A DNA stretch of 64,000 bases from Oscarella lobularis (lineage: Eukaryota; Porifera; Homoscleromorpha; Homosclerophorida; Oscarellidae). The notes under the pieces are model-generated. The model saw only the letters and a program-made list of their open reading frames with translations, was not told the DNA's origin and did no database searches. Position numbers and translations under genes: made by a program. The stretch lies in NCBI RefSeq assembly GCF_947507565.1, contig NC_089175.1, forward strand, positions 2,655,733 through 2,719,732, written 5' to 3'. Positions 49,505-58,764 of this stretch are shown piece by piece (within the stretch, counting starts at the first letter, position 1; each line of letters starts with the position of its first letter).

Positions 49505-50710
49505 ATGGCTATAACACGGGCATCCTCCGCAGCGTATATATACACGAGGTCTCGCGGTCTACTGGCAGTGCAGGGCAGTGCAGCTGCTGTCAAGGCGCTG
49601 ATGAACATCTCGTGCTATAGCGAGAAAGAGATCTGCTATAGGCAGAATTCGAACCTTTTGGCAATTTTATGTCTCCAGTATTGGGAGGTGAAGTGTTCTT
49701 GGCAAAATCAAATAATCATTTTCGCAGTTGCTCTATTTTTCAACTTGGCTGTAATTGTCTGGAGACTGAAACATTGGTTCAGTGGTAACCACGTTGCTCT
49801 GTCATCGTCTCTTCTCATTGTCAATCTGGCAACTGCAGACGGAGCTTTCGCTGTCTCTAGAATTATGGGGCTTGCAGCTATACGTGCAACTCGCAATTGG
49901 TCCCAGGAAGCGACGCCTCTGACTGAACACTTGTGCACGACGTCATTTCTAACTAGACACTTCAGCGTGATCCTAAGTGCTCTAATTATGACGGTAGTCG
50001 CCCTGTCAGCTATTAGACAAAGCGTTGGATTGTGCGGATTGCCGAAGCGTATCTCTCCGTCAACAGTTCGCAATATTCTCTTTGTATTTTGGGCTATTGG
50101 TGTGAGCGTCGCGTTGACTTATTATTTTTTTGCTGATGTAACAATTCAGCCCAGGAACGAGGCTGATGTCGAAACGATCAATTGGGTGACGTGCTGGGTG
50201 ATATTTCCAATACGCGGTCATCACAGTGAAGTAGTGAACATCATCCTAGCAATGATGTTGGCCATTCTGATTCTAGTGATCCTTGCGTCATACGCGTATG
50301 CTTTCTTTCTCATCAAAAAGTACAGGTTTGAGTCTCATCAGTCGATTACTTTGGTGGAATTTCAATTGGTAGCTATTGTCTTTATTGACGGCATTTTATT
50401 GATTTTTCTTTTAGCTTGGAATATGTATCTCTTAGCCAAGAACGTAAAAAAATTGACACCGATGACCGAAGTAGAAATTGTTGTGGACACCGTTGGTGTA
50501 TACATTCTTTCAGCAGTTGCACTTATCAATCCATTGATGTACACATTCCTAACGAAAGAACTCTTGAAGAGGCTGACGTGCAGAAGGAGAACAAATGAGC
50601 CTGAGCTGAGTTTGATTCAAGAAACGAGCCTTTTCCCGGACTCCCAAAACTCTTCAGACAGTACTACCTACGGCAGTCTTAATTCAACCGTGGCATGTGT
50701 ATTTTCATAG
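49505..50710 (+). CDS. Intronless class A GPCR, glycoprotein/LGR-like 7TM
   Basis: Single open frame of 401 codons. Seven hydrophobic segments can be placed, including QNQIIIFAVALFFNLAVIVW (TM1), SSSLLIVNLATADGAF (TM2, with the Asp), SVILSALIMTVVALSAIRQS (TM3), ILFVFWAIGVSVALTYYFF (TM4), IILAMMLAILILVILASYAY (TM5), FQLVAIVFIDGILLIFLLAW (TM6) and YILSAVALINPLMYTFLTKE (TM7 with NPLMY, a good NPxxY). The DRY motif is weak (AIRQS), as in some LGR-like receptors. The tail is Ser/Thr-rich. The N-terminus upstream of the likely real start (MNISCYSEKEICYR) has no leucine-rich repeats. No introns, unlike every neighbour of this size, so it may derive from a retrocopy or belong to an intronless receptor family. 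Ligand unknown. Confidence 0.75.
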   Translation: MAITRASSAAYIYTRSRGLLAVQGSAAAVKALMNISCYSEKEICYRQNSNLLAILCLQYWEVKCSWQNQIIIFAVALFFNLAVIVWRLKHWFSGNHVALSSSLLIVNLATADGAFAVSRIMGLAAIRATRNWSQEATPLTEHLCTTSFLTRHFSVILSALIMTVVALSAIRQSVGLCGLPKRISPSTVRNILFVFWAIGVSVALTYYFFADVTIQPRNEADVETINWVTCWVIFPIRGHHSEVVNIILAMMLAILILVILASYAYAFFLIKKYRFESHQSITLVEFQLVAIVFIDGILLIFLLAWNMYLLAKNVKKLTPMTEVEIVVDTVGVYILSAVALINPLMYTFLTKELLKRLTCRRRTNEPELSLIQETSLFPDSQNSSDSTTYGSLNSTVACVFS

Positions 50711-50767
50711 ATTAGCCAATGAATAAATAAAATTCCTACGTAGACTACGCATGTGCTAACGTCAACC

Positions 50768-51022
50768 ATGAAGGTCGTCGTCAAGAAGTGGACCGGCGTG
50801 GCAGTATGGCACTGGGACACGTCGGACGATACGTGCGGCATATGCCGATCGCAATTCGACAACTGTTGCCCGGACTGCAAGTTTCCCGGCGACGATTGCC
50901 CGTTGATGTGGGGAAAATGCTCCCACTGCTTCCACATGCACTGCGTTCTCAAGTGGCTCAACGCTCAGACGACGCGACAGCTCTGTCCCATGTGCAGACG
51001 ACCATGGGAATTTAAAGGCTAA
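50768..51022 (+). CDS. ANAPC11: Anaphase-promoting complex subunit 11 (RING-H2)
   Basis: Catalytic RING subunit of the APC/C ubiquitin ligase, 84 aa and intronless. Start MKVVVKKWTGVAVWHWDTSD. The RING-H2 ligands are in order (CGICRSQFDNCCPDCKFPGD, CPLMWGKCSHCFHMHCVLKW, LCPMCRRPWEFKG-stop), matching human APC11 along its whole length. It lies 57 bp downstream of the GPCR stop. Confidence 0.96.
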   Translation: MKVVVKKWTGVAVWHWDTSDDTCGICRSQFDNCCPDCKFPGDDCPLMWGKCSHCFHMHCVLKWLNAQTTRQLCPMCRRPWEFKG

Positions 51023-51612
51023 GAGTAACGGGAAACATCTAGGGGCGAACCGTATGACTGCAAATCTAAAATCTCTTCCTGTGCGAGCCAGTGGAAAATT
51101 CTAATAATAGTGTAGTTGTTTGTGTTTGAGGCGAGGTGAGTTAAAGCCTTTGCAGAAATATTTGTAAATACGTAACACTGTCTATCACTTTGCTTATTAT
51201 TTGGAAACATAACACTGGCGTGGATACTGACTTGTTTGATTGGTAAGCATCAAGAAAATACATAATACGGAAACAAACGTTAACGCCACAATTCAAAATG
51301 TCAATTTTGGACGGTTCAATGAAGTTCTTTGACGAACGTCCCCCTGTGATCTAGCACAGTGAGAAAACCATTTTTCAATAGAAGCTCTGATGATCAGAAG
51401 CATTTACATGAAGATGAAACATTTTCCCTTGTTGTCTCTTTATGGTTTTAGCAGATAGTCTCTCCACTGGATTCTCGAAGTGCAACCCACCATTCATGTG
51501 CTGTTGTAAAATCTTCCCAAGAAAGTCCTGTCTTGCCGTGACAATAGTCGCACGCCTTTGTAGGATCCTGTTAATTATGGCTACGATAGGAAGATTATCG
51601 TGGTAGATACGC
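51023..51612. other. Intergenic; left edge of the duplicated block
   Basis: No exon supported. The minus-strand frame 51375-51686 reads across the start of the next gene and is antisense noise. Confidence 0.4.
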
Positions 51613-52313
51613 ATGAGGTTGTCCGAGCGCATAAAAGAACTGAAGAAAGAGCGGAAAATCCACGCACAAGTTGCCGACAACGCCATCGTCCAACTGGAAC
51701 AATGTACTCAGATTACTGAACCGTTCGAAAGCGTCGCACAAGCTCTTCACGCGTGTATCGATTGTCTTTTTGAGACTTACGAATCGGACAAGAAAGCTAC
51801 GAAAAAAGAAATCGATGATCTGAAAGGCGAAATCGATGATCTGAAGGGTGAAATCGGTGCTCTGAAGGTCTCTCGTGCTAATCTTCAAACGGATAGATTT
51901 CTTGGCCAAGTTCCGTACCAAGTTGAGGAGAAAATTCAACGTTACGTCACCCAGGGTCTCTCATCGTTTGATGAAAATTACGATTATCTTCCTGTCATAT
52001 CTTTAGTAGTACAGGATCCTACGAAGGCATACGGCTATTGTCACGGCAACACAGAACTTTCTTGGAAAGATTTTACAACAGCACGTAAACGGTGGGTTGA
52101 ACTTCGAAGAAAAATCCAATGGAAAGACTTCCTGCTACAACCCATCAAAAAAAGATAAAGAGAGAACGAGGAGAAGAGTTTCATCCTGGTGTAGAACGCG
52201 AAATGCTTCCAATGATCAGAGCTTCTATTGGAAGATGGTTTCCTAACAGTTATAAAGTACAGGGGGACGTTTGTCAATTACTTACTGTTCTAGAAAAACT
52301 GCTCGACATCTGA
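51613..52313 (+). pseudogene. Coiled-coil protein, copy 1 (frameshifted)
   Basis: Paralogue of the gene at 56034. It reads RLSERIKELKKERKIHAQVA, FESVAQALHACIDCLFETYE, a heptad-like stretch with three copies of EIDDLKGEIDDL-type repeats, FLGQVPYQVEEKIQRYV and KDFLLQPIKK. One extra A in the A-run near 52150 ends the frame; the C-terminal part (EMLPMIRASIGRWFPNSYKV, LEKLLDI-stop) continues in another frame to 52313. Either a pseudogene or a shortened 181-aa protein. Function unknown. Confidence 0.7.
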
Positions 52314-52335
52314 AATATTTGTTTCCTACATCTAC

Positions 52336-52380
52336 TCAGGCAGGCGAAGTATATACTTACTATATACTTCGCCTGCCTGA
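52336..52380. repeat. 20-bp perfect hairpin
   Basis: Arms TCAGGCAGGCGAAGTATATA (52336-52355) and its exact complement (52361-52380) with a 5-nt loop, just after coiled-coil copy 1. Confidence 0.95.
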
Positions 52381-52394
52381 ACATACGTGTATAT

Positions 52395-52447
52395 ACTTAC
52401 CTCAAACCCCTATAATTGATTTTGCCTTACCTCCAAACCCCTATAAT
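52395..52447. repeat. Left minisatellite flank of an inserted segment
   Basis: Two copies of a ~31-bp unit containing TTGATTTTGCCTTACCTCCA and AACCCCTATAA. The same unit recurs at 53992-54067. Confidence 0.85.
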
Positions 52448-52473
52448 CTGTTGGACTGAGGCAGACGGCTTCG

Positions 52474-52640
52474 ATGTCCAATGCCACGTTGCCCGTTGAA
52501 AGAATGGTTTTCGTTACCGTTCGTGCTTACAACGAAGCTGGCAAAAGCGTTTTTCGTCTTCTGACGGATTCCGGGTGGTTGACCGTCAAACTGAGCTCGC
52601 AACGTCGAGCTGCGTGTCTCTTTTCAACCCGTAATGTATC
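52474..52640 (+). pseudogene. Possible relic of an extracellular repeat domain
   Basis: The frame reads VFVTVRAYNEAGKSVFRLLT, then DSGWLTVKLS, resembling the F/YVTVRAxNxAG strand of fibronectin-III-like or related repeats in large secreted proteins. No splice partners are seen. Weak. Confidence 0.3.
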
Positions 52641-52846
52641 AGTATTTGCTTTTTTCTTCGTTGTGCGTCACCATTTTCATTGCACTGCTGACTATTTCAT
52701 TGTGCAAGTACACCGTGTTTTGTCTTCGGAAGATGCAGATCGTCACCGCCTCTGCTATTTTTAGTACTCGGATGTGTACTCTGTGTCCGGCACCGCCACT
52801 CCTGTAACATCCCGGCCTTGTTGCTTCTACAGACAGAACTAAAAAA

Positions 52847-53842
52847 ATGACGTCGTCCTTGTTGCTAGTGGTCGTTTTTTCAACTTTCTCGCTGGGATCT
52901 GCAGCAGATGAGTGTACAGGAGGCGATCGTTCTTCCGTTTTAGTTGTTCCGTCATCGGGGCCCACTGTGTGTCTTCCGCTTGACGACTACATTCAACTTC
53001 AAACAGACGCAGCCAGCGACGGAGAATCGGTGAGTTATTACCGTACGACTGACGGAAGTTTAGTATCTACCTCTCGCCAGACGAATGCTCCTCCTCCAAC
53101 GCCCGCCGTGTCATCAACCCAGGTACAGTACGACATCCATAAGCTCACTCTTACTGTATGTAACGGCGTTTTCCAATGACACACGACGTTGGCATAGGGC
53201 GTTTCGAGTTCGGCGCTACTACTCTATCGCTACATGTCTCCTCTTTGGCTTCAAACTCACGCCAATTTTACGGAGACACCATCTTCGGTGTCTGCACGAA
53301 CTATCCAATTCGGCAATGGATCAACACAGGGATATGCGTTGTTTAGAGTAAGTAGCTAGCCTACACATGCGATAGACTGGCATTTTTCATACTATACTGT
53401 GTCAAAGGTCAACTTGATTGAAGCTGGAGTTCTAGATGACGATAAATCCTACTCCATTCAGATTGGCTGCTTTTTTACGGATCCGGGTGACATTGATTTC
53501 TTTCTTGTAATCTGCGACGGAAATAACTGCGTTGGCTTATACAACTACAATCCAGACCTTGGTTATGCTTTCGAAGGGGACGATTCAGTAAGCAGCTGTA
53601 GCGGCGCACTTAGTAGCGGTCGTGCACTTGCGCCACAATCTACGACCAACTGGAACTTTCGCCTCGAGATTCATCCGAATTCTACGTCAGGAACTATATA
53701 CGTTAGCACATCTTCATTTACACATGAGTACAGCAGAAAGTTGAAGCCGAGTCAAGGTCTTCAGTTCAGGGTGTGCAGAGATAACGACCACGAAACGTAT
53801 CAGTTTCATCTGTTCGAGCTAGCTATGTATTTGAACGAATAA
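52847..53842 (+). CDS. Secreted protein of unknown family (three exons)
   Basis: Start 52847, signal peptide MTSSLLLVVVFSTFSLGSAA followed by DECTGGDRSSV. Exon 1 ends SSTQ at about 53119. After a 78-nt intron, exon 2 (GVSSSALLLYRYMSPLWLQT, FTETPSSVSARTIQFGNGST) ends at LFR. After a second intron, exon 3 (VNLIEAGVLDDDKSYSIQIG, FFLVICDGNNCVGLYNYNPD, NWNFRLEIHPNSTSGTIYVS, LQFRVCRDNDHETYQFHLFE) ends at 53842. Alternating hydrophobic strands and N-glycosylation sites suggest a beta-sandwich or lectin-like fold. No transmembrane segment. I do not recognise the family. It sits between two minisatellite flanks, inside what would otherwise be a simple duplication. Confidence 0.6.
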
Positions 53843-53991
53843 ACACGCTATAAAGAATAGTAGTAGCTTTTATCTTATCTCTGTTTTACTGCTACTGTAG
53901 GAGCAGTCTGCGTCATGTGTGCTGTAGAAGAAATTTGTGATTTAATGTGCATGTACAAGAATAAAGGTATGGATTCTTTATTCATTATTTA

Positions 53992-54067
53992 TATAATTGA
54001 TTTTGCCTTAACTCCAAACCCCTATATTTGATTTTGCCCCGCCTTACCTCCAAACCCCAATAATTAT
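53992..54067. repeat. Right minisatellite flank of the inserted segment
   Basis: Two and a half degenerate copies of the TTGATTTTGCCTTA(A/C)CTCC unit found at 52395-52447, in the same orientation. Confidence 0.85.
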
Positions 54068-54103
54068 ATTTATCTTTTCAACAAAAGTTAAACAACGGTC
54101 AGT

Positions 54104-55072
54104 CTATTTGATCAGCAATACTTGTACGTCCATAACGTTTGTACCAGTCAAGCCAGTATCCAAAAGAAAGTCGCCGTTGCAAAGTTTCTTGTACAACGTA
54201 TGGGAGTCATTTTTCTTCAAATAGTCAGCGCAGGATAGCCTCATGTCTTCTGCCCTTTCAACTACGTCACTGCATCCTAGAGCTCCAGCAGCACTAGTCG
54301 GCCCATCTTGGCCGTCAGTGCCACCGCTCAGAAGCAGACAGCGCTCTCGTTCCTCTTTACTGAGAGCAGTCTTCATGTGCATCGAAGCCGATAGAGCAAG
54401 CTCTTGATTTCGACCACCAATTCCGTCGCCCTTGACCTGCACTGTCGTCTCTCCTCCCGCTATGACACAGACGGGAAATCGGATGCGACTGAAGACCGTT
54501 TCTAGGTTCTTGGTGGGGTACTGGTTTCGAAGAATGTATGAAGCGAGTAGAGCAAAGTCTCTTCCAACGTCCGCAGCTTCACCAGTTACTTCTGTAGACA
54601 AAACTATAGGATAATAGCCGAGTTCTTTTGCCTTCACAACACACGCGTCGACAGCGATCCTATTCGATCCAATAACGTGATTCTCGACGTTTACGCTGCG
54701 AACTAAACGTGGCTTGCCAACTTGACTCTTCAAGTACTGCAACACAGTCTGAGGCACCAAAGACATCACCTCAAGACTATTGATTATATCCAGACATTCT
54801 TCAGGCCCGCTAGCATCATTCTTCATGGGATACGTAGGCCCTGAGGCGATTATGTCCAAAGGATCCCCAATAACGTCAGACAGAATCAAACTCACTACCT
54901 AGAAAAGTAGGAATGTAGTTTTAGCGTAACCCAACGCTATTCTAATTCTTTCCTTAGCTGGATAGGCCGCCTCAGCCAGCCTACCTCCTTTCACAATAGA
55001 TAACTCTTTTCGAATTCTATTCAATTGCCCAATCGACGCCCCGGCCTTCGCCACTATCCTTATCGTATCGAC
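54104..55072 (-). pseudogene. GLYCTK: Glycerate kinase, 5'-truncated copy
   Basis: Exon 2 54898-54104 (VVSLILSDVIGDPLDIIASG through LLSGGTDGQDGPTSAAGALG and GTNVMDVQVLLIK-stop) is about 98% identical to the full gene at 57153 and still open. Upstream, identity continues through the 54-nt intron and KVDTIRIVAKAGASIGQLNR, then breaks off near 55072. The first ~170 residues, including the N-terminal substrate-binding half, are missing. The sequence beyond the break adds 30 unrelated open codons (MRNPYYEKLDLPFPYASVKK). Probably non-functional. Confidence 0.88.
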
Positions 55073-56033
55073 CTTTTCTATCTCAGCGTACCCTATAGTT
55101 CGAATTTTTTTAACTGATGCGTAGGGAAAGGGTAGATCTAACTTTTCATAATAGGGATTTCTCAAATTCGGCTTCGTTTTTGAGATTCGAACGCCAAAAG
55201 AATTTGCTAATTATGGCCTAGCGCGCGCACCAGTTTTTGAAAGAAAATCGTCTCGATTTTCGGTATTACCAGGGTCCGTTTTAGATTTTGTGAATGACAA
55301 TTACTTTGTTAGTACATAATGCGTCCTATGCGAGTTGTAGAAAGAATTTCTCGGAGTTTTTTGCCTTTTTCGAGATTCTGCCTTTTGGCGTCACTCCTTT
55401 GTGACGTCATTGCACGTGATTAAAGGGCTCCTTTCTATTGGCTAAGAAACTAACTACGTTCTATGATTCCGCGACCCACTCCAAAAAATAGTTTAGGCTT
55501 TCCTGAATCTGACGATGCGCTCAAAAGCCTCGTACGCGAAATTTACAGCGATATAGCGAGCTTTAGATTTTGGAAGTTTATGCTGATTGGCACTGTAGCA
55601 ACATAAAAATTTATGACGTCCCACTATGTAATGCACTCGCGTACGGTAAGCGGTACGTGGGAGGCTCTGCATGATGGCAACACGGTGAACACCGGGCCAT
55701 CATTCTCTAACAATGAGAGACCGTCCGTGACGTAACATTGAAGTCTCCTCATTTATCTCTCTGGAGCTCCGTTGGGAAACCGTAGTGTACAGTTCGGCTC
55801 AATCAGAGACCGAGGTTGTAATTAGAATGATAGCTCACACGCCCACCTCGTCCCTCTGCTGAGCACGGAGACTAGGATACCCAACTACCAAGCGAGGATC
55901 TGGCTCCCAGTTATGACTTAAAGTCGTGCGTCCGCAAGCCCACTGATTACGTAACCGTGCATACGCCAATGAGCTCATGTCTATTCATAGTACAGTTTAG
56001 TACGCATGCGTCATACTTCATAAGCTCTCCGAC
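55073..56033. other. Spacer between duplicated blocks
   Basis: No gene seen. It contains the left inverted repeat (55609-55713). The part before it is A/T-rich and unremarkable. Confidence 0.5.
55609..55713 (+). repeat. Left inverted repeat flanking coiled-coil copy 2
   Basis: Its core ATGGCAACACGGTGAACACC plus GGGCCATCATTCTCTA is almost identical to the reverse complement of 56925-56960. Weaker match extends outward through GGTAAGCGGT and TTATGACGT, about 95 nt in all. The core contains its own small hairpin (CGGTGTTCACCG). Confidence 0.85.
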
Positions 56034-56723
56034 ATGGCCGCCATTTTGCAGTTGTCCAAGCACATAGAAGAACTGAAGAGAGAGCGGAAAATCGACGCAC
56101 AAATTGCCGACAACGCTATCGTTCAACTTGAACGATGTGCTCAGATTGCTGAACCGTTCGAAAGCGTCGCACAAGCTCTTCACGCGTGTATCGATTGTCT
56201 TTTTGAGACTTACGAATCGGACAAGAAAGCTATGAAGGAAGAAATCGATGCTCTGAAGGGCAGAATCGATGCTCTGAAGGCCTCTCTCGATGATCTTGAA
56301 ACGGATAGATTTCTTGGCCAAGTTCCGTACCAGGTTGAGGAGAAAATTCAATGTTACGTCACGGAGGGTCTCTCATCGTTTGATGAAGATTACGATTATC
56401 TTCCAGTCATATCTTTAGTAGAACAGAATCCTACGACGGCATACGAGTATTGCCGCAACAACACAAAAATTTCTTGGAAAGATTTTATGACAGCACGTCA
56501 GCGGTGGGTCGAACTTCGAAGAAGAATCCAATGGAGAGACTTCCTGCTACAACCCATCAAAAAGATAAAGGAGACACGAGGAGAAAAGTTTCATCCTGAT
56601 ATAGAACGCAAAAGGCTTCCAATGATCAGAGCTTCCGTTGAGAAATGGTTTCCCAAGAGTCATAGAGTACAGAAGGACGCCAATCAATTAGTTGACGTTC
56701 TGGAAAAACTGCTCGATATCTGA
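56034..56723 (+). CDS. Coiled-coil protein of unknown function, copy 2 (229 aa)
   Basis: Single open frame. N-terminal helix LSKHIEELKRERKIDAQIAD, then CAQIAEPFESVAQALHACID, a coiled coil (KKAMKEEIDALKGRIDALKA), a conserved middle (DRFLGQVPYQVEEKIQCYVT, DYDYLPVISLVEQN), an aromatic/basic block (ISWKDFMTARQRWVELRRRI, QWRDFLLQPIKKIKE) and a C-terminal helix (RLPMIRASVEKWFPKSHRVQ, LVDVLEKLLDI). No signal peptide or membrane segment; no family recognised. Intronless. It sits between inverted repeats 55609-55713 and 56925-57020, so a mobile origin is possible, but no transposase motif (DDE, HUH, Tyr recombinase) is visible. Confidence 0.65.
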   Translation: MAAILQLSKHIEELKRERKIDAQIADNAIVQLERCAQIAEPFESVAQALHACIDCLFETYESDKKAMKEEIDALKGRIDALKASLDDLETDRFLGQVPYQVEEKIQCYVTEGLSSFDEDYDYLPVISLVEQNPTTAYEYCRNNTKISWKDFMTARQRWVELRRRIQWRDFLLQPIKKIKETRGEKFHPDIERKRLPMIRASVEKWFPKSHRVQKDANQLVDVLEKLLDI

Positions 56724-56924
56724 TTCATTGAACTGTACAAAATTGGTTGCGTTAGCTTTTTTGTAGTTTGTATTTATTTGAGTTGCTTAGTCACGTGTAC
56801 CCAGGAAAGGAGTTCTAAAGCTACAGCATATGGCAAATGGGTCAGCAGTTGATTTTACTGGTACGGAGTTTTAGCAAGGTAATATTTGTTTCCTACCAAC
56901 CTATATTATCTTTTCAAATAACTA

Positions 56925-57020
56925 GAGAATGATGGCCCGGTGTTCACCGTGTTGCCATTATGCAAAGCCTCCCACCGCTTACCGCGATGACACTATAACG
57001 TCATAAGTTTATGATATAAG
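56925..57020 (-). repeat. Right inverted repeat flanking coiled-coil copy 2
   Basis: Reverse complement of the left repeat: GAGAATGATGGCCCGGTGTT onward. The outer part (CCTCCCACCGCTTACCGCG, ACGTCATAAG) matches with small gaps. Confidence 0.85.
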
Positions 57021-57152
57021 CGTTACCCTTGAACGTACACTGTACCATAATGATGCCATCTGTAACAGATGACATCTTTGAGTCACGGTGGTCAATAAAA
57101 ATGTATATGCATGGGTAGTCGGCTCATAAGCAAAAGTTAAACAACGGTCAGT

Positions 57153-58640
57153 CTATTTGATCAGCAATACTTGTACGTCCATAACGTTTGTACCAGTTAA
57201 TCCAGTATCTAAAAGAAAGTCGCCGTTGCAAAGTTTCTTGTACAACGTATGGGAGTCATTTTTCTTCAAATAGTCAGCGCAGGATAGCCTCATGTCTTCT
57301 GCCCTTTCAACTACGTCACTGCATCCTAGAGCTCCAGCAGCACTAGTCGGCCCATCTTGGCCGTCAGTGCCACCGCTCAGAAGCAGACAGCGCTCTCGTT
57401 CCTCTTTACTGAGAGCAGTCTTCATGTGCATCGAAGCTGATAGAGCAAGCTCTTGATTTCGACCACCAATTCCGTCGCCCTTGACCTGCACTGTCGTCTC
57501 TCCTCCCGCTATGACACAGACGGGAAATCGGATGCGACTAAAGACCGTTTCTAGGTTCTTGGTGGGATAGTGGTTTCGAAGAATGTATGAAGCGAGTAGA
57601 GCAAAGTCTCTTCCGACGTCCGCAGCTTCACCAGTTACTTCTGTAGACAAAACTATAGGATGATAACCGAGTTCTTTTGCCTTCACAACACACGCGTCGA
57701 CAGCGATCCTATTCGATCCAATAACGTGATTCTCGACGTTTACGCTGCGAACTAAACGTGGCTTGCCAACTTGACTCTTCAAGTACTGCAACACAGTCTG
57801 AGGCACCAAAGACATCACTTTAAGACGATTGATTATATCCAGACATTCTTCAGACCCGCTAGCATCATCCTTCATCGGATACGTAGGCCCTGAGGCGATT
57901 ATGTCCAAAGGATCCCCAATAACGTCAGACAGAATCAAACTCACTACCTAGAAAAGTAGGAATGTAGTTTTAGCGTAACCCAACGCTATTCTAATTCTTT
58001 CCTTAGCTGGATAGGCCGCCTCAGCCAGCCTACCTCCTTTCACAATAGATAACTCTTTTCGAATTCTATTCAATTGCCCAATCGACGCCCCGGCCTTCGC
58101 CACTATCCTTATCGTATCGACTTTAGTCTCCAAGCTAATCTCCGGCGGAGGAAGAGACAACAGTGCCGAACCTCCACCGGATATAAGAGTCAATAAAATG
58201 TCGTTTTCTCCACTAGAGAGAGCCACGTCTAAGATGCGTTTAGCTGCGTTTTGAGAGTCTGTGTCTGGGAGATTATCTCGAGCTCCTTCGAGAAGCACGA
58301 GATTGTTTTTTGGAATCGGTAGTAGGTCGAGTTTGTTTTTCTCTGTCAATTCTCGCTGCAAGCCGAAGGGGATGGATCCTATCGCGATTTTGATGTTGTC
58401 GCCGAGGATTTCTTGCGTTGACCGAATCATGCCACTGACTGCTTTGCCGAAAGCGATTAGGCGAACGTTGCTGTCGATTCGGTGTTGCGCTTGGCCGATG
58501 TGAAGCGTCGACTGAGACTTGTCGAAACGTAGGACGTTTTCTACCATCGTTCGAGGCGAAACGGCGTCGATTCCAGCTGCAAATATCGCTCTAGCATCCG
58601 CTTGCAACAAAGGCGTACGAAAAGAGCCAAATCTTCGCAT
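57153..58640 (-). CDS. GLYCTK: Glycerate 2-kinase (GLYCTK, ~477 aa, two exons)
   Basis: Phosphorylates D-glycerate in serine/fructose catabolism (GLYCTK/MOFRL family). Exon 1 58640-58002 starts MRRFGSFRTPLLQADARAIF and includes NVRLIAFGKAVSGM, VLLEGARDNLPDTDSQNAA, LLTLISGGGSALLSLPPPEI (nucleotide-binding loop) and LNRIRKELSIVKGGRLAEAA. Exon 2 57947-57153 carries VVSLILSDVIGDPLDIIASG, IGSNRIAVDACVVKAKELGY, CVIAGGETTVQVKGDGIGGR, LLLSGGTDGQDGPTSAAGAL and the C-terminal GTNVMD block. Joining AAYPAK to VVSLIL, as in human AAYPAQVVSLIL, needs a 54-nt intron that begins GA instead of GT (57948-58001). Complete and probably functional. Divergent from KIF11. Confidence 0.93.
57948..58001 (-). other. 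Unusual GLYCTK intron (GA...AG, 54 nt)
   Basis: On the minus strand: GAAAGAATTAGAATAGCG at the 5' end and CTACTTTTCTAG at the 3' end, with an in-frame TAG. The protein alignment puts the exon edge after AAG. A GT donor 18 nt inside paired with a later AG would also keep frame but adds ERIRIAL and leaves a 36-nt intron. The partial copy has the same intron. Confidence 0.55.
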
Positions 58641-58764
58641 CTTAGCTGTTGTTGTACGGGCCCTGGAGGCCTGGAAGCTTCATAACGCCGATTGGCTTGC
58701 TAAGGTCACGTGAGAATATTCGAAAGCTCGTCTCGCCATCTCGTCGCTCTCGTCTGTGCACGCC
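58641..58764. promoter_or_regulatory. Divergent promoter of GLYCTK and KIF11
   Basis: 124 bp between opposing start codons, including GGTCACGTGAGAATATTCG with an E-box-like CACGTG. Confidence 0.55.
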
